Source: Thermoplasmata archaeon (lineage in GTDB: Archaea; Thermoplasmatota; Thermoplasmata; Lutacidiplasmatales; UBA184). From it: a stretch of 52,948 bases of DNA. A program made the translations under genes and the position numbers. This document shows, piece after piece, positions 41,789-51,337 of the stretch. The stretch is from assembly GCA_035532555.1 (NCBI GenBank), contig DATKQS010000006.1, forward strand, positions 73,380 through 126,327. The letters are read 5' to 3'. How positions within the stretch are numbered: position 1 is the first letter of the stretch; each line of letters starts with the position of its first letter. Under the pieces are notes generated by a model. That model was not told the DNA's origin and searched no databases. It saw nothing but the letters and a program-made list of their open reading frames with translations.

Positions 41789-41802
<14 letters not shown>
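41392..41802 (+). CDS. yjbQ: YjbQ/UPF0047 family protein (secondary thiamine-phosphate synthase-like)
   Basis: 136-residue barrel protein. Members have weak thiamine-phosphate synthase activity and a conserved metal-like site. Seen: [13 protein letters not shown] (H45, N53, E56), [17 protein letters not shown] (H78, H79, H89), [13 protein letters not shown]. All the conserved His/Asn residues are present. True in vivo function unknown. It overlaps the isocitrate dehydrogenase stop by 14 nt (convergent). Confidence 0.92.
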
Positions 41803-42919
<1,117 letters not shown>

Positions 42920-42932
42920 GGTACTATTCCTT

Positions 42933-42948
42933 GCGCGCGGAGGCGCGC
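42933..42948 (-). promoter_or_regulatory. GC hairpin in the isocitrate dehydrogenase leader
   Basis: GCGCGC-CTCC-GCGCGC on the minus strand, a 6-bp stem with a CTCC loop, ends 2 nt before the AAGGA ribosome site of the gene. A minus-strand CTCTTAAGAC (42952-42961) is the probable TATA box just upstream, so the hairpin could lie at or near the transcript start. Confidence 0.4.
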
Positions 42949-43061
42949 GCGGTCTTAAGAGTCGTGCTGCCGGGTCCCCGCTCCCCCGGAGGCCGCCGGC
43001 CGGCCCGGGATTCGCCCCCCGCCGATCGGAATGAACGGTGCATGGGAGAGTATTAGATTTC

Positions 43062-43069
43062 TTATAATA
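43062..43069 (+). promoter_or_regulatory. TATA box for the Orc1/Cdc6-like gene
   Basis: TTATAATA within an AT-rich 25-bp island, about 23 nt before ATG 43088; decides that start over ATG 43031, which lies upstream of the promoter. Confidence 0.6.
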
Positions 43070-43087
43070 CGCAGTATTCCACCGGTC

Positions 43088-44296
43088 ATGCTGAACGCGG
43101 TGCATCCCGAGATCCTCGGCCCGGATTGGTTGCCTCCGGTGCCGCTGGCACGCTCCCGTGAAATCGACCAAGTCGTACGTCTCTTGGAACACCCGTCGGA
43201 GGCCGCCCGTTCTCCGCCGATGGTGCTCGTGGAGGGGTCCGAGGGATCCGGAACGTCCACCGTGGCCCGGGCCGCGGGTCGGATCCTCGCGACCCGGATG
43301 CGGAGCCCGCCCGGCCCGTCGGAGGTCCGCCTGTACACCGTGCGCACCCGCGGCTGCCGGACCGGGCTCGGTGTGGCCTCCGCGCTGCTGCGTCACTTCG
43401 ATCCGGGCTTCGACGGTCGCGGGTTCTCCGTCGTGGAGGTGATCGCGGGGTTCCTCCGGAGGCTCCACCGAGATCGGCGGGTCGCCCTGATCCTGCTCGA
43501 TGACATCGGGGTGGGAGGGCCGGATCTCGCCGTCCTCCTGCGCGCGTTCTCCGACCCGGAGCGATTCCTGCCCGAGGGCGAGAGCGGTGTTCCCTCCATT
43601 CTCCTCATCCTCGCCGGCCGGCGGGAGGGGCTTGACGGGGCGACCCGCGGATTCGGGCTGCGACCCCCGCCCGAGCGCTGGGTCGGCGTTTCTCCGTACT
43701 CGGACGCCGAGCTCGGGGCGATCCTTCGGGACCGGATGGAGCGCGCGCTCGGGCGACCTGCGCCGGAGACGATCCTCGAGCGCGTCACCGTCCGCGTCCG
43801 TCGGGATGGCTGCGGGATCTCCCGAGCCATGGACCTGGTGCGTCGGGAAATCCTCGGCCCGAGCGCGATCCGTCCCGGATCGGTCTATCGGCCGCTCGAG
43901 TCCCGGCTCGATCTCTCGATCGAACGGCACGTGGTGCGCGCGCTCGCACGCGCGGCCGACCGCGAGTCGGTCCCCTTGCGGGATATCCGACGCTGGGAAG
44001 CGCTCCTCGCGAAGGCCGAGGGTGCGCGTCCCTTACCGACGACGACGTTCTGGCGTCGGATCATCCGGCTGGAACAGGCCGGCTACGTGCGGCGGGAGAT
44101 CCGACCCGGTGGCATGGGGGGAACGCAGTCCGTGCTGCACTTCCTATCGCCGGTACGGGAGTGGTTCACGGCTCCGCCGGGTCGGGATACTCCTCGAGGG
44201 TCCGGACCGAGCGGCGGCGGGCCGTGGTCGTCGGGGTGGGCTCCGCCGGATCGCTCTCCGAAGGGGGAGCGCTCCCCGGTCGCCGCACCTGATTGA
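43088..44296 (+). CDS. Orc1/Cdc6-like AAA+ protein with altered Walker A
   Basis: 402 residues with the architecture of archaeal Orc1/Cdc6: N-terminal [13 protein letters not shown], a P-loop region, Walker [10 protein letters not shown] (D138, D139), AAA+ lid, and a C-terminal winged helix (around residues 300-375: [29 protein letters not shown]). The P-loop reads G50-SEGSG-T56-S57, so the lysine that contacts ATP phosphates is replaced by Thr; sensor motifs are also weak. It probably binds DNA without normal ATP hydrolysis. The last 43 residues lie opposite hel308 coding and look low-complexity. An ATPase of other AAA+ type is the alternative. Confidence 0.72.
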   Translation: MLNAVHPEILGPDWLPPVPLARSREIDQVVRLLEHPSEAARSPPMVLVEGSEGSGTSTVARAAGRILATRMRSPPGPSEVRLYTVRTRGCRTGLGVASALLRHFDPGFDGRGFSVVEVIAGFLRRLHRDRRVALILLDDIGVGGPDLAVLLRAFSDPERFLPEGESGVPSILLILAGRREGLDGATRGFGLRPPPERWVGVSPYSDAELGAILRDRMERALGRPAPETILERVTVRVRRDGCGISRAMDLVRREILGPSAIRPGSVYRPLESRLDLSIERHVVRALARAADRESVPLRDIRRWEALLAKAEGARPLPTTTFWRRIIRLEQAGYVRREIRPGGMGGTQSVLHFLSPVREWFTAPPGRDTPRGSGPSGGGPWSSGWAPPDRSPKGERSPVAAPD

Positions 44297-46454
44297 GCAC
44301 GGACTCGGCGAGCTTGCGCGATCGAAGCGCCTGCTCCACGCGGTCGAGCGGGGCGGCGCGAAGGGTCTCCCGGTCGGGGAATCCTGCCCGGCGCAGCGCG
44401 CGTGCGCGCACCCGCCCGATCCCCCGCAGCCGCACGAGATCGAGCAGCTCCTCACGGACTCCGTACTGCACCCGAAGGGAGAGATCGTCGATCGGCCGGG
44501 TGAGGCGCCGGTGGAAGCGCGCGGCGATCCGGCTCGATGCGAAGAGGAGCCAGTTCGCGTCCTCGACCTTGGCGCGCAGGTCCCCGGCGCCGATGCCGAA
44601 CCGCTCGCTGATCTCGAGGATCGGCGTCTCATCGATCCAGGCCTCGAGCACGCTCGCCGTCTTGATGGTCGACAGGAAGAAATCGAGGTCGAGGTCGAGC
44701 GGCGCTTCCTCCGGCTTGATCAGGAGCTCCTCGGCCTCGTCCGTGAATCGCCCGAGCAGGTTCGACTCCTCCCCGCGCCGCAGGAAGAGCGGCGGCAGGT
44801 CCGGAGTGGCCGCGACGCCGGCCAAGATTGCGAACGGGCGCACGCCGATCGGAGCTCGGTCGAGCATCTGCCGGACGACGATCGCGCTGAGGGGATCGAG
44901 GTAGAGCTCGCTCGTCAGCTGTCCGAACGGCGTGGCGCGTAGACCCGGCGAGGGGGCGAGGAAGTCGTTGGTCTCCAGGAAGCTGCGTACCCGCCGGACC
45001 TGGTCCGCGAGATCGCGCCAGGGGAGCGTCTGGCCGTAGAACGTAGCGCCGAAGAACGACTCGAGCTCCTCCTCGGTCGCCACGGCTCCGCTCGCGACCA
45101 GCGCGAGGATGTGCATGCGGAGCGCGGGCTCCGCCGCCAATCGGCTCTCGATATCTTCCGGGGGCGCCGAGAGGTACGCGTCGAACAGCCGCTCCTCCTG
45201 GTCGGCGTCCCGGGCGATGAGGACGGCCTCCCCGACCGTGTCGTACCGGGGTCGGCCCGCGCGCCCGCACATCTGGTGCACCTCCAGGGCGGGGATCGGC
45301 GCCTGCATACCGAGCCGATCGTCGTAGCGATAGGTGTCCCGCACGATGACGCGCCTCGCGGGCAGGTTGATCCCCGCGGCGAGGGTGGGCGTCGCGACGA
45401 GCACCTTCAGGGCGCGCTGGCGGAACGCGCGCTCGATCACTTCCCGCTCCGGGTTCGTGAGCGAGGCGTTGTGGTAGGCGACGCCGTGCGGAACGAGAGC
45501 GGCGAGCTTGCGGACGCCCTCCGTCTCCTCCTCCGAGACCGTCCCGAGCTCCTCCGCCACCGCATGGGCCCGCGCCCGCTCCTCCCCCGACAAGAGCGGG
45601 CGGACCGTGCCCGTGAGTCCCTGGGCGGCCACTTCGCTGGCCTTTCGCGTGTTCACGAAGACGAGGGCTTGGCCCCCTTCCTCGATCACCGATCGAACGA
45701 GCCGTGGGACGGCCTCGGTGTTTCCCGGGATCTCGCGGATCGACAGATCGGTGAAGGCGATCCGCCCGTCGTAGTACACGCCGCTCTTGAGCGGAACGGG
45801 CCGGAAGTCGCTCGCGATGTGGCGCGCTTGGAGCCACTTGGCCACCGCGAGGGAGTTACCGACCGTGGCGGAAAGGGCCACGAGTTGCAGATCCGGATAG
45901 GAGCGCCGCAATCGGGTGAGGCTGACCTCGAGCGTAGGTCCTCGGTCGGGGTCCCTCAAGAGGTGCACCTCGTCGGCGACGACGACCCCCAGCCGATCGA
46001 GCCAGGGACTGCCGCGGCGCAGCAGCGCATCGGCCTTCTCGCTCGTCGCGACCAGGATATCGAGGCGCTCGAGCTGGTCCGCGCGCAGATCGAAGTCCCC
46101 GATCGAGATCCCGACGCGGACGCCGAGCTCCTCGAACGCCTTCAGCTCCTCCGCCTTCTCCCGCGCGAGCGCGCGCAACGGCACGAGGTAGAGCCCGGTC
46201 CGGCCCGCGCGAGCGGCGCGCAGCAGAGCGAGGTAGGCGATCAGGGACTTGCCGCTCGCGGTGGGGCATGCGAGCAGCAGGCTCTCGCCGGCCATGACCG
46301 GCCCCACCGCGGCGGCCTGAGGTGGGTAGAACGACTCGATCCCTTGCTCTCGGAGGATGCGTACCCACTCCGGGTCGAGCCCGAATGAGGCGACGGGGGC
46401 GGACGCCGCAGGAGGAGACGACGACGATGCATGCGAGGAGCGGGGCCGCGGCAT
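44166..46454 (-). CDS. hel308: ATP-dependent DNA helicase Hel308
   Basis: Superfamily 2 3'-5' helicase acting at stalled replication forks. It has 762 residues. Seen: Q motif FYPPQAAAV, motif I ACPTASGKSL (63-71), motif II ADEVHLL (160-166), LSATVGN, LVFVNTRKASEVA, VLVATPTLAAGINLPAR, QMCGRAGRPRYD, then the ratchet helical domain and a C-terminal HhH (LRGIGRVRARALRRAGF). ATG 46454 is about 27 nt after minus-strand CCTTAGTAA (46477-46485). Longer in-frame sequence upstream shadows the acyl-CoA dehydrogenase gene. The end overlaps the Orc1-like gene by 131 nt. Confidence 0.94.
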   Translation of the reverse strand: MPRPRSSHASSSSPPAASAPVASFGLDPEWVRILREQGIESFYPPQAAAVGPVMAGESLLLACPTASGKSLIAYLALLRAARAGRTGLYLVPLRALAREKAEELKAFEELGVRVGISIGDFDLRADQLERLDILVATSEKADALLRRGSPWLDRLGVVVADEVHLLRDPDRGPTLEVSLTRLRRSYPDLQLVALSATVGNSLAVAKWLQARHIASDFRPVPLKSGVYYDGRIAFTDLSIREIPGNTEAVPRLVRSVIEEGGQALVFVNTRKASEVAAQGLTGTVRPLLSGEERARAHAVAEELGTVSEEETEGVRKLAALVPHGVAYHNASLTNPEREVIERAFRQRALKVLVATPTLAAGINLPARRVIVRDTYRYDDRLGMQAPIPALEVHQMCGRAGRPRYDTVGEAVLIARDADQEERLFDAYLSAPPEDIESRLAAEPALRMHILALVASGAVATEEELESFFGATFYGQTLPWRDLADQVRRVRSFLETNDFLAPSPGLRATPFGQLTSELYLDPLSAIVVRQMLDRAPIGVRPFAILAGVAATPDLPPLFLRRGEESNLLGRFTDEAEELLIKPEEAPLDLDLDFFLSTIKTASVLEAWIDETPILEISERFGIGAGDLRAKVEDANWLLFASSRIAARFHRRLTRPIDDLSLRVQYGVREELLDLVRLRGIGRVRARALRRAGFPDRETLRAAPLDRVEQALRSRKLAESVLNQVRRPGSAPPSESDPAEPTPTTTARRRSVRTLEEYPDPAEP

Positions 46455-46479
46455 CCGTGGTTGTGACCCCGCGACGTTA

Positions 46480-47625
46480 CTAAGGGGTTCGCTCGGCGGA
46501 GGGTCCACCATGCTCGATGAGCGAGCGGCCGAGGAGCCGTTCCTGGATCTCGGTCGTACCCTCCACGATCGGGAACACCCGAGCATCGCGCAACAGGCGC
46601 TCCGCTGGGTGCCCGACCCGGGTCCCAGCGGGGCCCGCGATGTCGAGCCCCACCGACGCGATCGAGACCGCCGCTCCCGAAGCGGCCAGCTTCGCGGCGG
46701 AGGCGGCGATCTCGAAGGGTCGACCGGCGTCCTTCGCGCGCGCCGCAGCCTCGACCAGGGCCCGGGCCGATTCCAGTTCGACGTAGGCGCGCGCCACGCA
46801 GGCGCGATCCTCTTCGTGGCTGCGAAGTCGGGCGGACCGGCACATCTCCTCGAAGGCGGCACGTGCGACGCCGAGCGCGCACGCGGCGATGCCGATCCGG
46901 CCCCCGGCGAGCGCACCGAGCGCGATCGAAAGTCCCTCTCCTTCCGCTCCGAGCAACGCGTCCTCGGGAAGCTGGGCGTCTTCGAAGACGAGCTCGGTCG
47001 TTTCGCTCCCGCGGATCCCCATCTTGTCCAGCCGCTGAGCGACAGAGTACCCCGGAGTGCCTTGGGGGATCAGGAACGCGGAGATCCCCCGGGAACCGAG
47101 AGACGGGTCGCGCGTGGCGAAGGCGAGCACGACGGCCGCGGATGCACCGTTGGTGATGAACATCTTCGAACCGCGGAGTCGAAAGCCGTTCGGCACTCGT
47201 TCGTATCGAGTGGCGAGATGCGCCGCATCGGAGCCCATCCCGGGCTCGGTCAGCCCGAACGCACCGAGGAAACGGCCCGCCGCGAGCGGGCGGAGGAATC
47301 GCGTTCGCTGGGCATCGGTCCCCCATCGGAGGATCGGGGCCGCGCAGACCGAGAGGTGGACGGAGAGATCGGTAGCGACCGCCGCACTCGCCGTCGCGAG
47401 CTCCTCGAGAACCGCCGCGGTCGACTCCGAGTTCCCACCGCTTCCCCCCCACTCCGCGGGGATGCCGAGGCCCGTGAACCCTTCCGTGCCGAGGGTCGCC
47501 ATCAGGTCGGAAGGTACCCGGTCGGTTCGATCGATGTCTGCCGCGATCGGTGCGAGGCGGTCGTGCACGAACCTTCGAGCCCGCTGCCGCCAGTCGGGCG
47601 TGCCCATGATCCCCGCCGGGCGCAT
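46480..47625 (-). CDS. Acyl-CoA dehydrogenase (third of three)
   Basis: About 381 residues. Seen: GFTGLGIPAEWGGSGG, AFGLTEPGMGSDAA, MFITNGASAAVVLA, LDKMGIRGSETTELVFEDAQLPE, and the C-terminal VEGTTEIQERLL with E355 as probable base. The sequence is more divergent than the other two: the usual R-x-x-FG segment after the middle domain is not evident and the region is Ala-rich, so substrate range may differ. ATG 47625 is about 27 nt from the palindromic CCTTAAGG element; ATG 47607 is possible. Not linked to other beta-oxidation genes. Confidence 0.88.
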   Translation of the reverse strand: MRPAGIMGTPDWRQRARRFVHDRLAPIAADIDRTDRVPSDLMATLGTEGFTGLGIPAEWGGSGGNSESTAAVLEELATASAAVATDLSVHLSVCAAPILRWGTDAQRTRFLRPLAAGRFLGAFGLTEPGMGSDAAHLATRYERVPNGFRLRGSKMFITNGASAAVVLAFATRDPSLGSRGISAFLIPQGTPGYSVAQRLDKMGIRGSETTELVFEDAQLPEDALLGAEGEGLSIALGALAGGRIGIAACALGVARAAFEEMCRSARLRSHEEDRACVARAYVELESARALVEAAARAKDAGRPFEIAASAAKLAASGAAVSIASVGLDIAGPAGTRVGHPAERLLRDARVFPIVEGTTEIQERLLGRSLIEHGGPSAERTP

Positions 47626-47646
47626 GCCCGCGCAGATGCCAACCAA

Positions 47647-47656
47647 CCCTTAAGGC
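47647..47656. promoter_or_regulatory. Palindromic TATA-like element between acyl-CoA dehydrogenase and rqcH
   Basis: CCCTTAAGGC with the self-complementary core CCTTAAGG. It is about 27 nt before ATG 47625 on the minus strand and about 45 nt before TTG 47697 on the plus strand, the only AT-rich box in the gap. Confidence 0.5.
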
Positions 47657-47696
47657 CCGCCGTCGGGTCGGTGCGTTCGGCGAGGCGGAGGATACG

Positions 47697-49592
47697 TTGT
47701 CGTCTCAGCCCACGCCCAAGGACCGGTTCAGCGCCCTCGACATGCTCGCGCTCTCGCGCGAGCTCCGAGTGGCCGTCCACGCGCGCATCGACAAGGCGTT
47801 CGACCTCCCGGGGGGAGGCTGGTCCGTCACCATGCGGTCCGCATCGGCCGGCCGCCGCGAGCTCGTGCTCGTGCCCGGGCGCTACGGGGCGCTGGTCGAG
47901 GAGCGGGCCGAGCACGCCGAGGAACTGACCCCCCTCGCCAAGGAGCTGCGCAGGCTCCTCTCCGGTTCGATCCTTCACGCGGTGAGCGAACCGCGCGGGG
48001 AGCGGTACGTCGAGCTCGAGTTTCGGCGCGCGGATGGCGAGAAGCTCGGACTGATCCTCGAGATCTTCGGGCCCGGGAACCTGCTCGTGACCCGAGGGGG
48101 GCAGATCGTCGCCGTCGCCCGACCTCGGACGTGGGCGCACCGGACGATGCGGGTCGGAGCCGAGTACACTCGCCCGCCGGAGCGGGCGGACCCCTGGAAT
48201 GCCGACCGTGAGACGCTCGAACGAGAGCTCGCCCGCTCCCGGACGGATCTCTCGAGCACCCTCGCGGCCCGGCTCGCCCTCGGGGGCCCGATCGCCGAGG
48301 AGATCCTGGCACGGTCCGGTGTCCCGGATGGACCCGCGTCGACCGATGCCGCCCGGATCGCCCCGGCCCTCCATCGCGCGATCGCCGAAGTCTACGCGGA
48401 GCTCGGAGGTCCTCCCCGAGGGTACCTCTACGAACGCGACGGGGTTCCCGTCGACGCGAGCCCCTACCATGGGCTGCGCTGGGCGGCCGACCCGTCCGTC
48501 CGAGAGGTGGAAACCCCCACGTTCAGCGAGGCCGCCTACCGGTACTTCCGCACGGTCACGACCGCGGCCGTGCCCGTCGAGATTTCGGCGGTCGACAAGG
48601 CGCGGGAGGACCTCCAACGGCAGGCGGCCCGCCAGCGCACCGCGATTGCGTCCCTAGAGTCCGCCGCGCAAGAGCTCAGCGCCCAGGCAGAGTCGATCTA
48701 TGCTCACTACCCGGAGGCTGAGGCCGCCCTGGCGCGGGCCCGCGCGGAGGGCTCCGAGAAGCGGGAGGTGGCCGTCCGTCTCGGGGAGCGTTCCGTCCCC
48801 CTGCTGCTCGACCGACCGTTGCAGGGCTCGGCTCAGGCCCTGTATGAAGAAGGCAAGCGCCTCCAGGGCAAGCTCCAGGGAGCCCGTACCGCGCTGACGG
48901 AGACGGAGGCGCGCCTTGCCCAGACCCCGAGCACGGCCGCGCGGGCCTCCTCGGCCGAAGCCCCGGCCTCGCGGGCGCGCAAACCCCGCTGGTTCGAGCG
49001 CTACCGCTGGTTCCTCTCTTCCGAAGGAGCGGTCGTGATCGCAGGGCGAGATGCCGCTTCGAACGATCTCGTGGTGCGTCGCCACCTGCGGGAGGGAGAC
49101 GTGTACCTGCACGCCGATCTCCATGGCGCGGCGAGCGTGATCATCAAACGGCCCGATCCGGGACGACCGGCCGTCACCGAGGTGACGATCCGCGAGGCGG
49201 CCCAGTGGGCCGTGGCGTTCTCGAAGGCCTGGCGCGCGGGTCTCGCCTCGGCTTCGGCGTTCTGGGTGAAGCCGGAGCAGGTATCGAAATCCCCGAACAC
49301 CGGGGAGTTCGTCGCGAAGGGAGCCTGGGTCATCGAGGGGACGAAGAACGTTCTGAAGGACCTGCCGCTCGAGCTCGGGATCGGGACCGTGGCCTACGAG
49401 GACCACGAACTGTGGACGGTCGCTCCGCCCTCGGCGTTCGCTCTCCGCGGGGGACTGCGCGTCCTTCTCACACCGGGGGACGAACGGGTCCGGTCCGAAC
49501 GGGAGTCCGAACTCGCCCGCGAACTGGGGATCTCCCGCTCGCTCCTCCAGTCGCTCCTCCCCGCCGGTGGCATCACGTTGCGGCGCCCGTAG
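47697..49592 (+). CDS. rqcH: RqcH/Tae2-type NFACT protein
   Basis: Ribosome-associated quality-control factor that binds obstructed 50S subunits with peptidyl-tRNA; homologues add C-terminal tails. It has 631 residues. Seen: NFACT-N domain (ALDMLALSRELR, GSILHAVSEPRGERYVELEF, LILEIFGPGNLLVTRGG), a coiled-coil arm (about 305-425), and the NFACT-R domain WFERYRWFLSSEGAVVIAGR with DVYLHADLHGAASVIIK. TTG 47697 has GGAGG 5 nt upstream; ATG 47742 would cut the start of NFACT-N. Tail-to-tail with a zinc protein, with 199 nt of overlap. Confidence 0.92.
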   Translation: MSSQPTPKDRFSALDMLALSRELRVAVHARIDKAFDLPGGGWSVTMRSASAGRRELVLVPGRYGALVEERAEHAEELTPLAKELRRLLSGSILHAVSEPRGERYVELEFRRADGEKLGLILEIFGPGNLLVTRGGQIVAVARPRTWAHRTMRVGAEYTRPPERADPWNADRETLERELARSRTDLSSTLAARLALGGPIAEEILARSGVPDGPASTDAARIAPALHRAIAEVYAELGGPPRGYLYERDGVPVDASPYHGLRWAADPSVREVETPTFSEAAYRYFRTVTTAAVPVEISAVDKAREDLQRQAARQRTAIASLESAAQELSAQAESIYAHYPEAEAALARARAEGSEKREVAVRLGERSVPLLLDRPLQGSAQALYEEGKRLQGKLQGARTALTETEARLAQTPSTAARASSAEAPASRARKPRWFERYRWFLSSEGAVVIAGRDAASNDLVVRRHLREGDVYLHADLHGAASVIIKRPDPGRPAVTEVTIREAAQWAVAFSKAWRAGLASASAFWVKPEQVSKSPNTGEFVAKGAWVIEGTKNVLKDLPLELGIGTVAYEDHELWTVAPPSAFALRGGLRVLLTPGDERVRSERESELARELGISRSLLQSLLPAGGITLRRP

Positions 49593-50224
49593 AGCCGGAT
49601 GACCTCGCCGGCGGGGAAGGCGTCGCCCGGCTTTCGCCAGCTTCGAGCGCGGGCGCGCAGCCCGGCGATCACGATCTCGGTCTCCTCGACTCGGATCCGC
49701 TCGCCCACGACGAGGATCGTCTCCCGAGGCACGACGAGCCGGGCGGGGCGCGTGCGGCGACCTTCGACGATCGAGACGGGCACGACCGCACCGAGATCGC
49801 GCGTCACCCACAAGGTCCCGATCTCCTCGGACCGGGCCTCGGGAACGGGACGGCCCAGGCGATTCTCGATCTTGTGGATGATCACCGGAACATCGGATTC
49901 CGGTACCCCGCTTCCGACCTGGAGCCGTCGGGCTTCGGGCAACTGGATCATCCGTCGCGTGGAGGCGGGCCCTTCCGAGATGATCTCGGCGACCTGGACG
50001 GAGGCCGGTGGGGCCGACGAGAACGGGTGGACGAGCCCGCAGGCACGGCACCGAGCGACTCCCCGCATCGGGGCGTTGGGCCGGTGGCCCGCGCGGTCGA
50101 CGTGCAGGATGCGGTGGGACGTGAGTCGATCGCAGGTCACGCAGAAGATCTCGGCCGAATGGACCCGCGTGCCGGCCCGAGCGGGCTCCGTCTCCGGGGC
50201 GTCAGGCATCTTCTCCTCCGGCAT
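49394..50224 (-). CDS. HVO_0476-family zinc-finger protein
   Basis: 276 residues. Seen: two CxxC pairs (FCVTCDRLTSH and ARCRACGLVHP) forming one zinc site, then three beta-rich segments (VPVIIHKIEN, GAVVPVSIVEGRRTR, ETILVVGERIRVEETEIVIAGLRA), the pattern of the archaeal HVO_0476 family. Family members are about 200-215 residues; the extra 60 or so C-terminal residues are low-complexity Arg/Ser and lie opposite rqcH. An alternative start, ATG 50209, has GGAGGAG 3 nt upstream. Function unknown; a translation or RNA role is only a guess. Confidence 0.78.
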   Translation of the reverse strand: MPEEKMPDAPETEPARAGTRVHSAEIFCVTCDRLTSHRILHVDRAGHRPNAPMRGVARCRACGLVHPFSSAPPASVQVAEIISEGPASTRRMIQLPEARRLQVGSGVPESDVPVIIHKIENRLGRPVPEARSEEIGTLWVTRDLGAVVPVSIVEGRRTRPARLVVPRETILVVGERIRVEETEIVIAGLRARARSWRKPGDAFPAGEVIRLYGRRNVMPPAGRSDWRSEREIPSSRASSDSRSDRTRSSPGVRRTRSPPRRANAEGGATVHSSWSS

Positions 50225-50325
50225 GGATCTCGAGCCCCCGAGCGGAGGGAGGGCTTGAGGGTTCCCGTTCGCCCTTCTCCGGGCTCCGCCAACCTCAAGA
50301 AGAAGGTTCGGACGCGGAGGTGGCC

Positions 50326-51267
50326 ATGGCTCTCGCAGAGCGCGTCTCCTTCTGCGCGACTAATCTCAACACGGCCGATCGACTGGTCGCATCGCTCGAT
50401 TCCATCGATGTCCTCGGCCGAGCGGTCGGCGTGCCGTACGAGGTGGTCGTCGCGGACGGCCCGAGCACCGATGGCGCCCGGGAGCTCCTCGAGCATCGGC
50501 AGCGCCAGCGCGCCGATTTCCGGCTGGTTCGCCACGCAGAACGCCGGAGAGGAGCTGGCCGGCGGCTCGCGTTCGAAGCGAGCTCGGGCGCGGTGGTCAT
50601 TCCCTTCGATACGAGCATCACCTACGCGGCCGCCTACGGTGGACTGCTCCGGGCCTACCTCCAGCTTCGCACCGACCGGATGCTCTTCTCGGAGATCTGC
50701 GCCCTCTCGCGCCGGAGCATCGAGGAGGTCGGCGGCTGGCGAGATCTCATCGGAGCCGAGGACGTCGATCTCTACGGACCGCTGATCGAGCGCTTCGGGC
50801 TGATCGCGTGGCCCGTCGCCCTGAGAGAATCCCAATCCGCCCGCATGGGTGCCTACGCGCGTCAGATGCGCTACGTGCAGGGCTCTTCGGTCCGGCGCCT
50901 CCTGCGGATGTACGCGACCCAGCGCGACCAGGTCATCGGTGCCAACTACCGTGTTCGGGATCTGATGGCCCTGAACGCCGCGAAACCGCCGGCCCGACGC
51001 GCCGCCCTCTGGGGATGGTTCACGTTCGCGGCGATTGGCGCGCGGTTCCGTCCCATCCGACCCCGCAAGGCCGCGCGGAACAACTACCTCATCCTGCGCG
51101 ACGCGATCCTGGAATCGCTCCTTCGAGGGGATTACAAGAGCCTCGCCTGGGACGGGCCGCCGCCTCAGCTGCTCTTGACCCCGGCGGAGATCGGATACCT
51201 GCGACGGGCCTCTTCGGCGTGGGGCCGGGTGGAGTCCCGTGATCCGCCCCTCTACGGGGTCAAGTGA
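50326..51267 (+). CDS. Glycosyltransferase family 2-like protein (GT-A)
   Basis: 313 residues. Seen: the nucleotide-sugar fold with FCATNLNTADRLVASLDSI, VVVADGPSTDGARELLE, VVIPFDTSITYA where the DxD is replaced by DTS, and GWRDLIGAEDVDLYGPLIERFG with the ED pair that usually holds the catalytic base. No transmembrane segment, so membrane-associated at most. ATG 50326 has GGAGG 5 nt upstream. Opens a glycan-synthesis cluster with the two GT2 genes below. Acceptor and sugar unknown; the missing DxD may mean altered metal use. Confidence 0.75.
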   Translation: MALAERVSFCATNLNTADRLVASLDSIDVLGRAVGVPYEVVVADGPSTDGARELLEHRQRQRADFRLVRHAERRRGAGRRLAFEASSGAVVIPFDTSITYAAAYGGLLRAYLQLRTDRMLFSEICALSRRSIEEVGGWRDLIGAEDVDLYGPLIERFGLIAWPVALRESQSARMGAYARQMRYVQGSSVRRLLRMYATQRDQVIGANYRVRDLMALNAAKPPARRAALWGWFTFAAIGARFRPIRPRKAARNNYLILRDAILESLLRGDYKSLAWDGPPPQLLLTPAEIGYLRRASSAWGRVESRDPPLYGVK

Positions 51268-51337
51268 GTTCGAGACCGACACCACCGCTGGGTCCTTTGC
51301 CGGCCCGGCCTCGGACCCGTGCAGGGGCCATCGATCT

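Noticed and set aside
45111-46388. A 425-codon plus-strand open frame opposite hel308
   Set aside because: Hel308 has every helicase motif; the opposite frame has none.
46455-46916. N-terminal extension of Hel308 in the same frame
   Set aside because: It reads antisense-like Ser/Arg/Pro sequence over the acyl-CoA dehydrogenase gene, and a TATA box fits ATG 46454.
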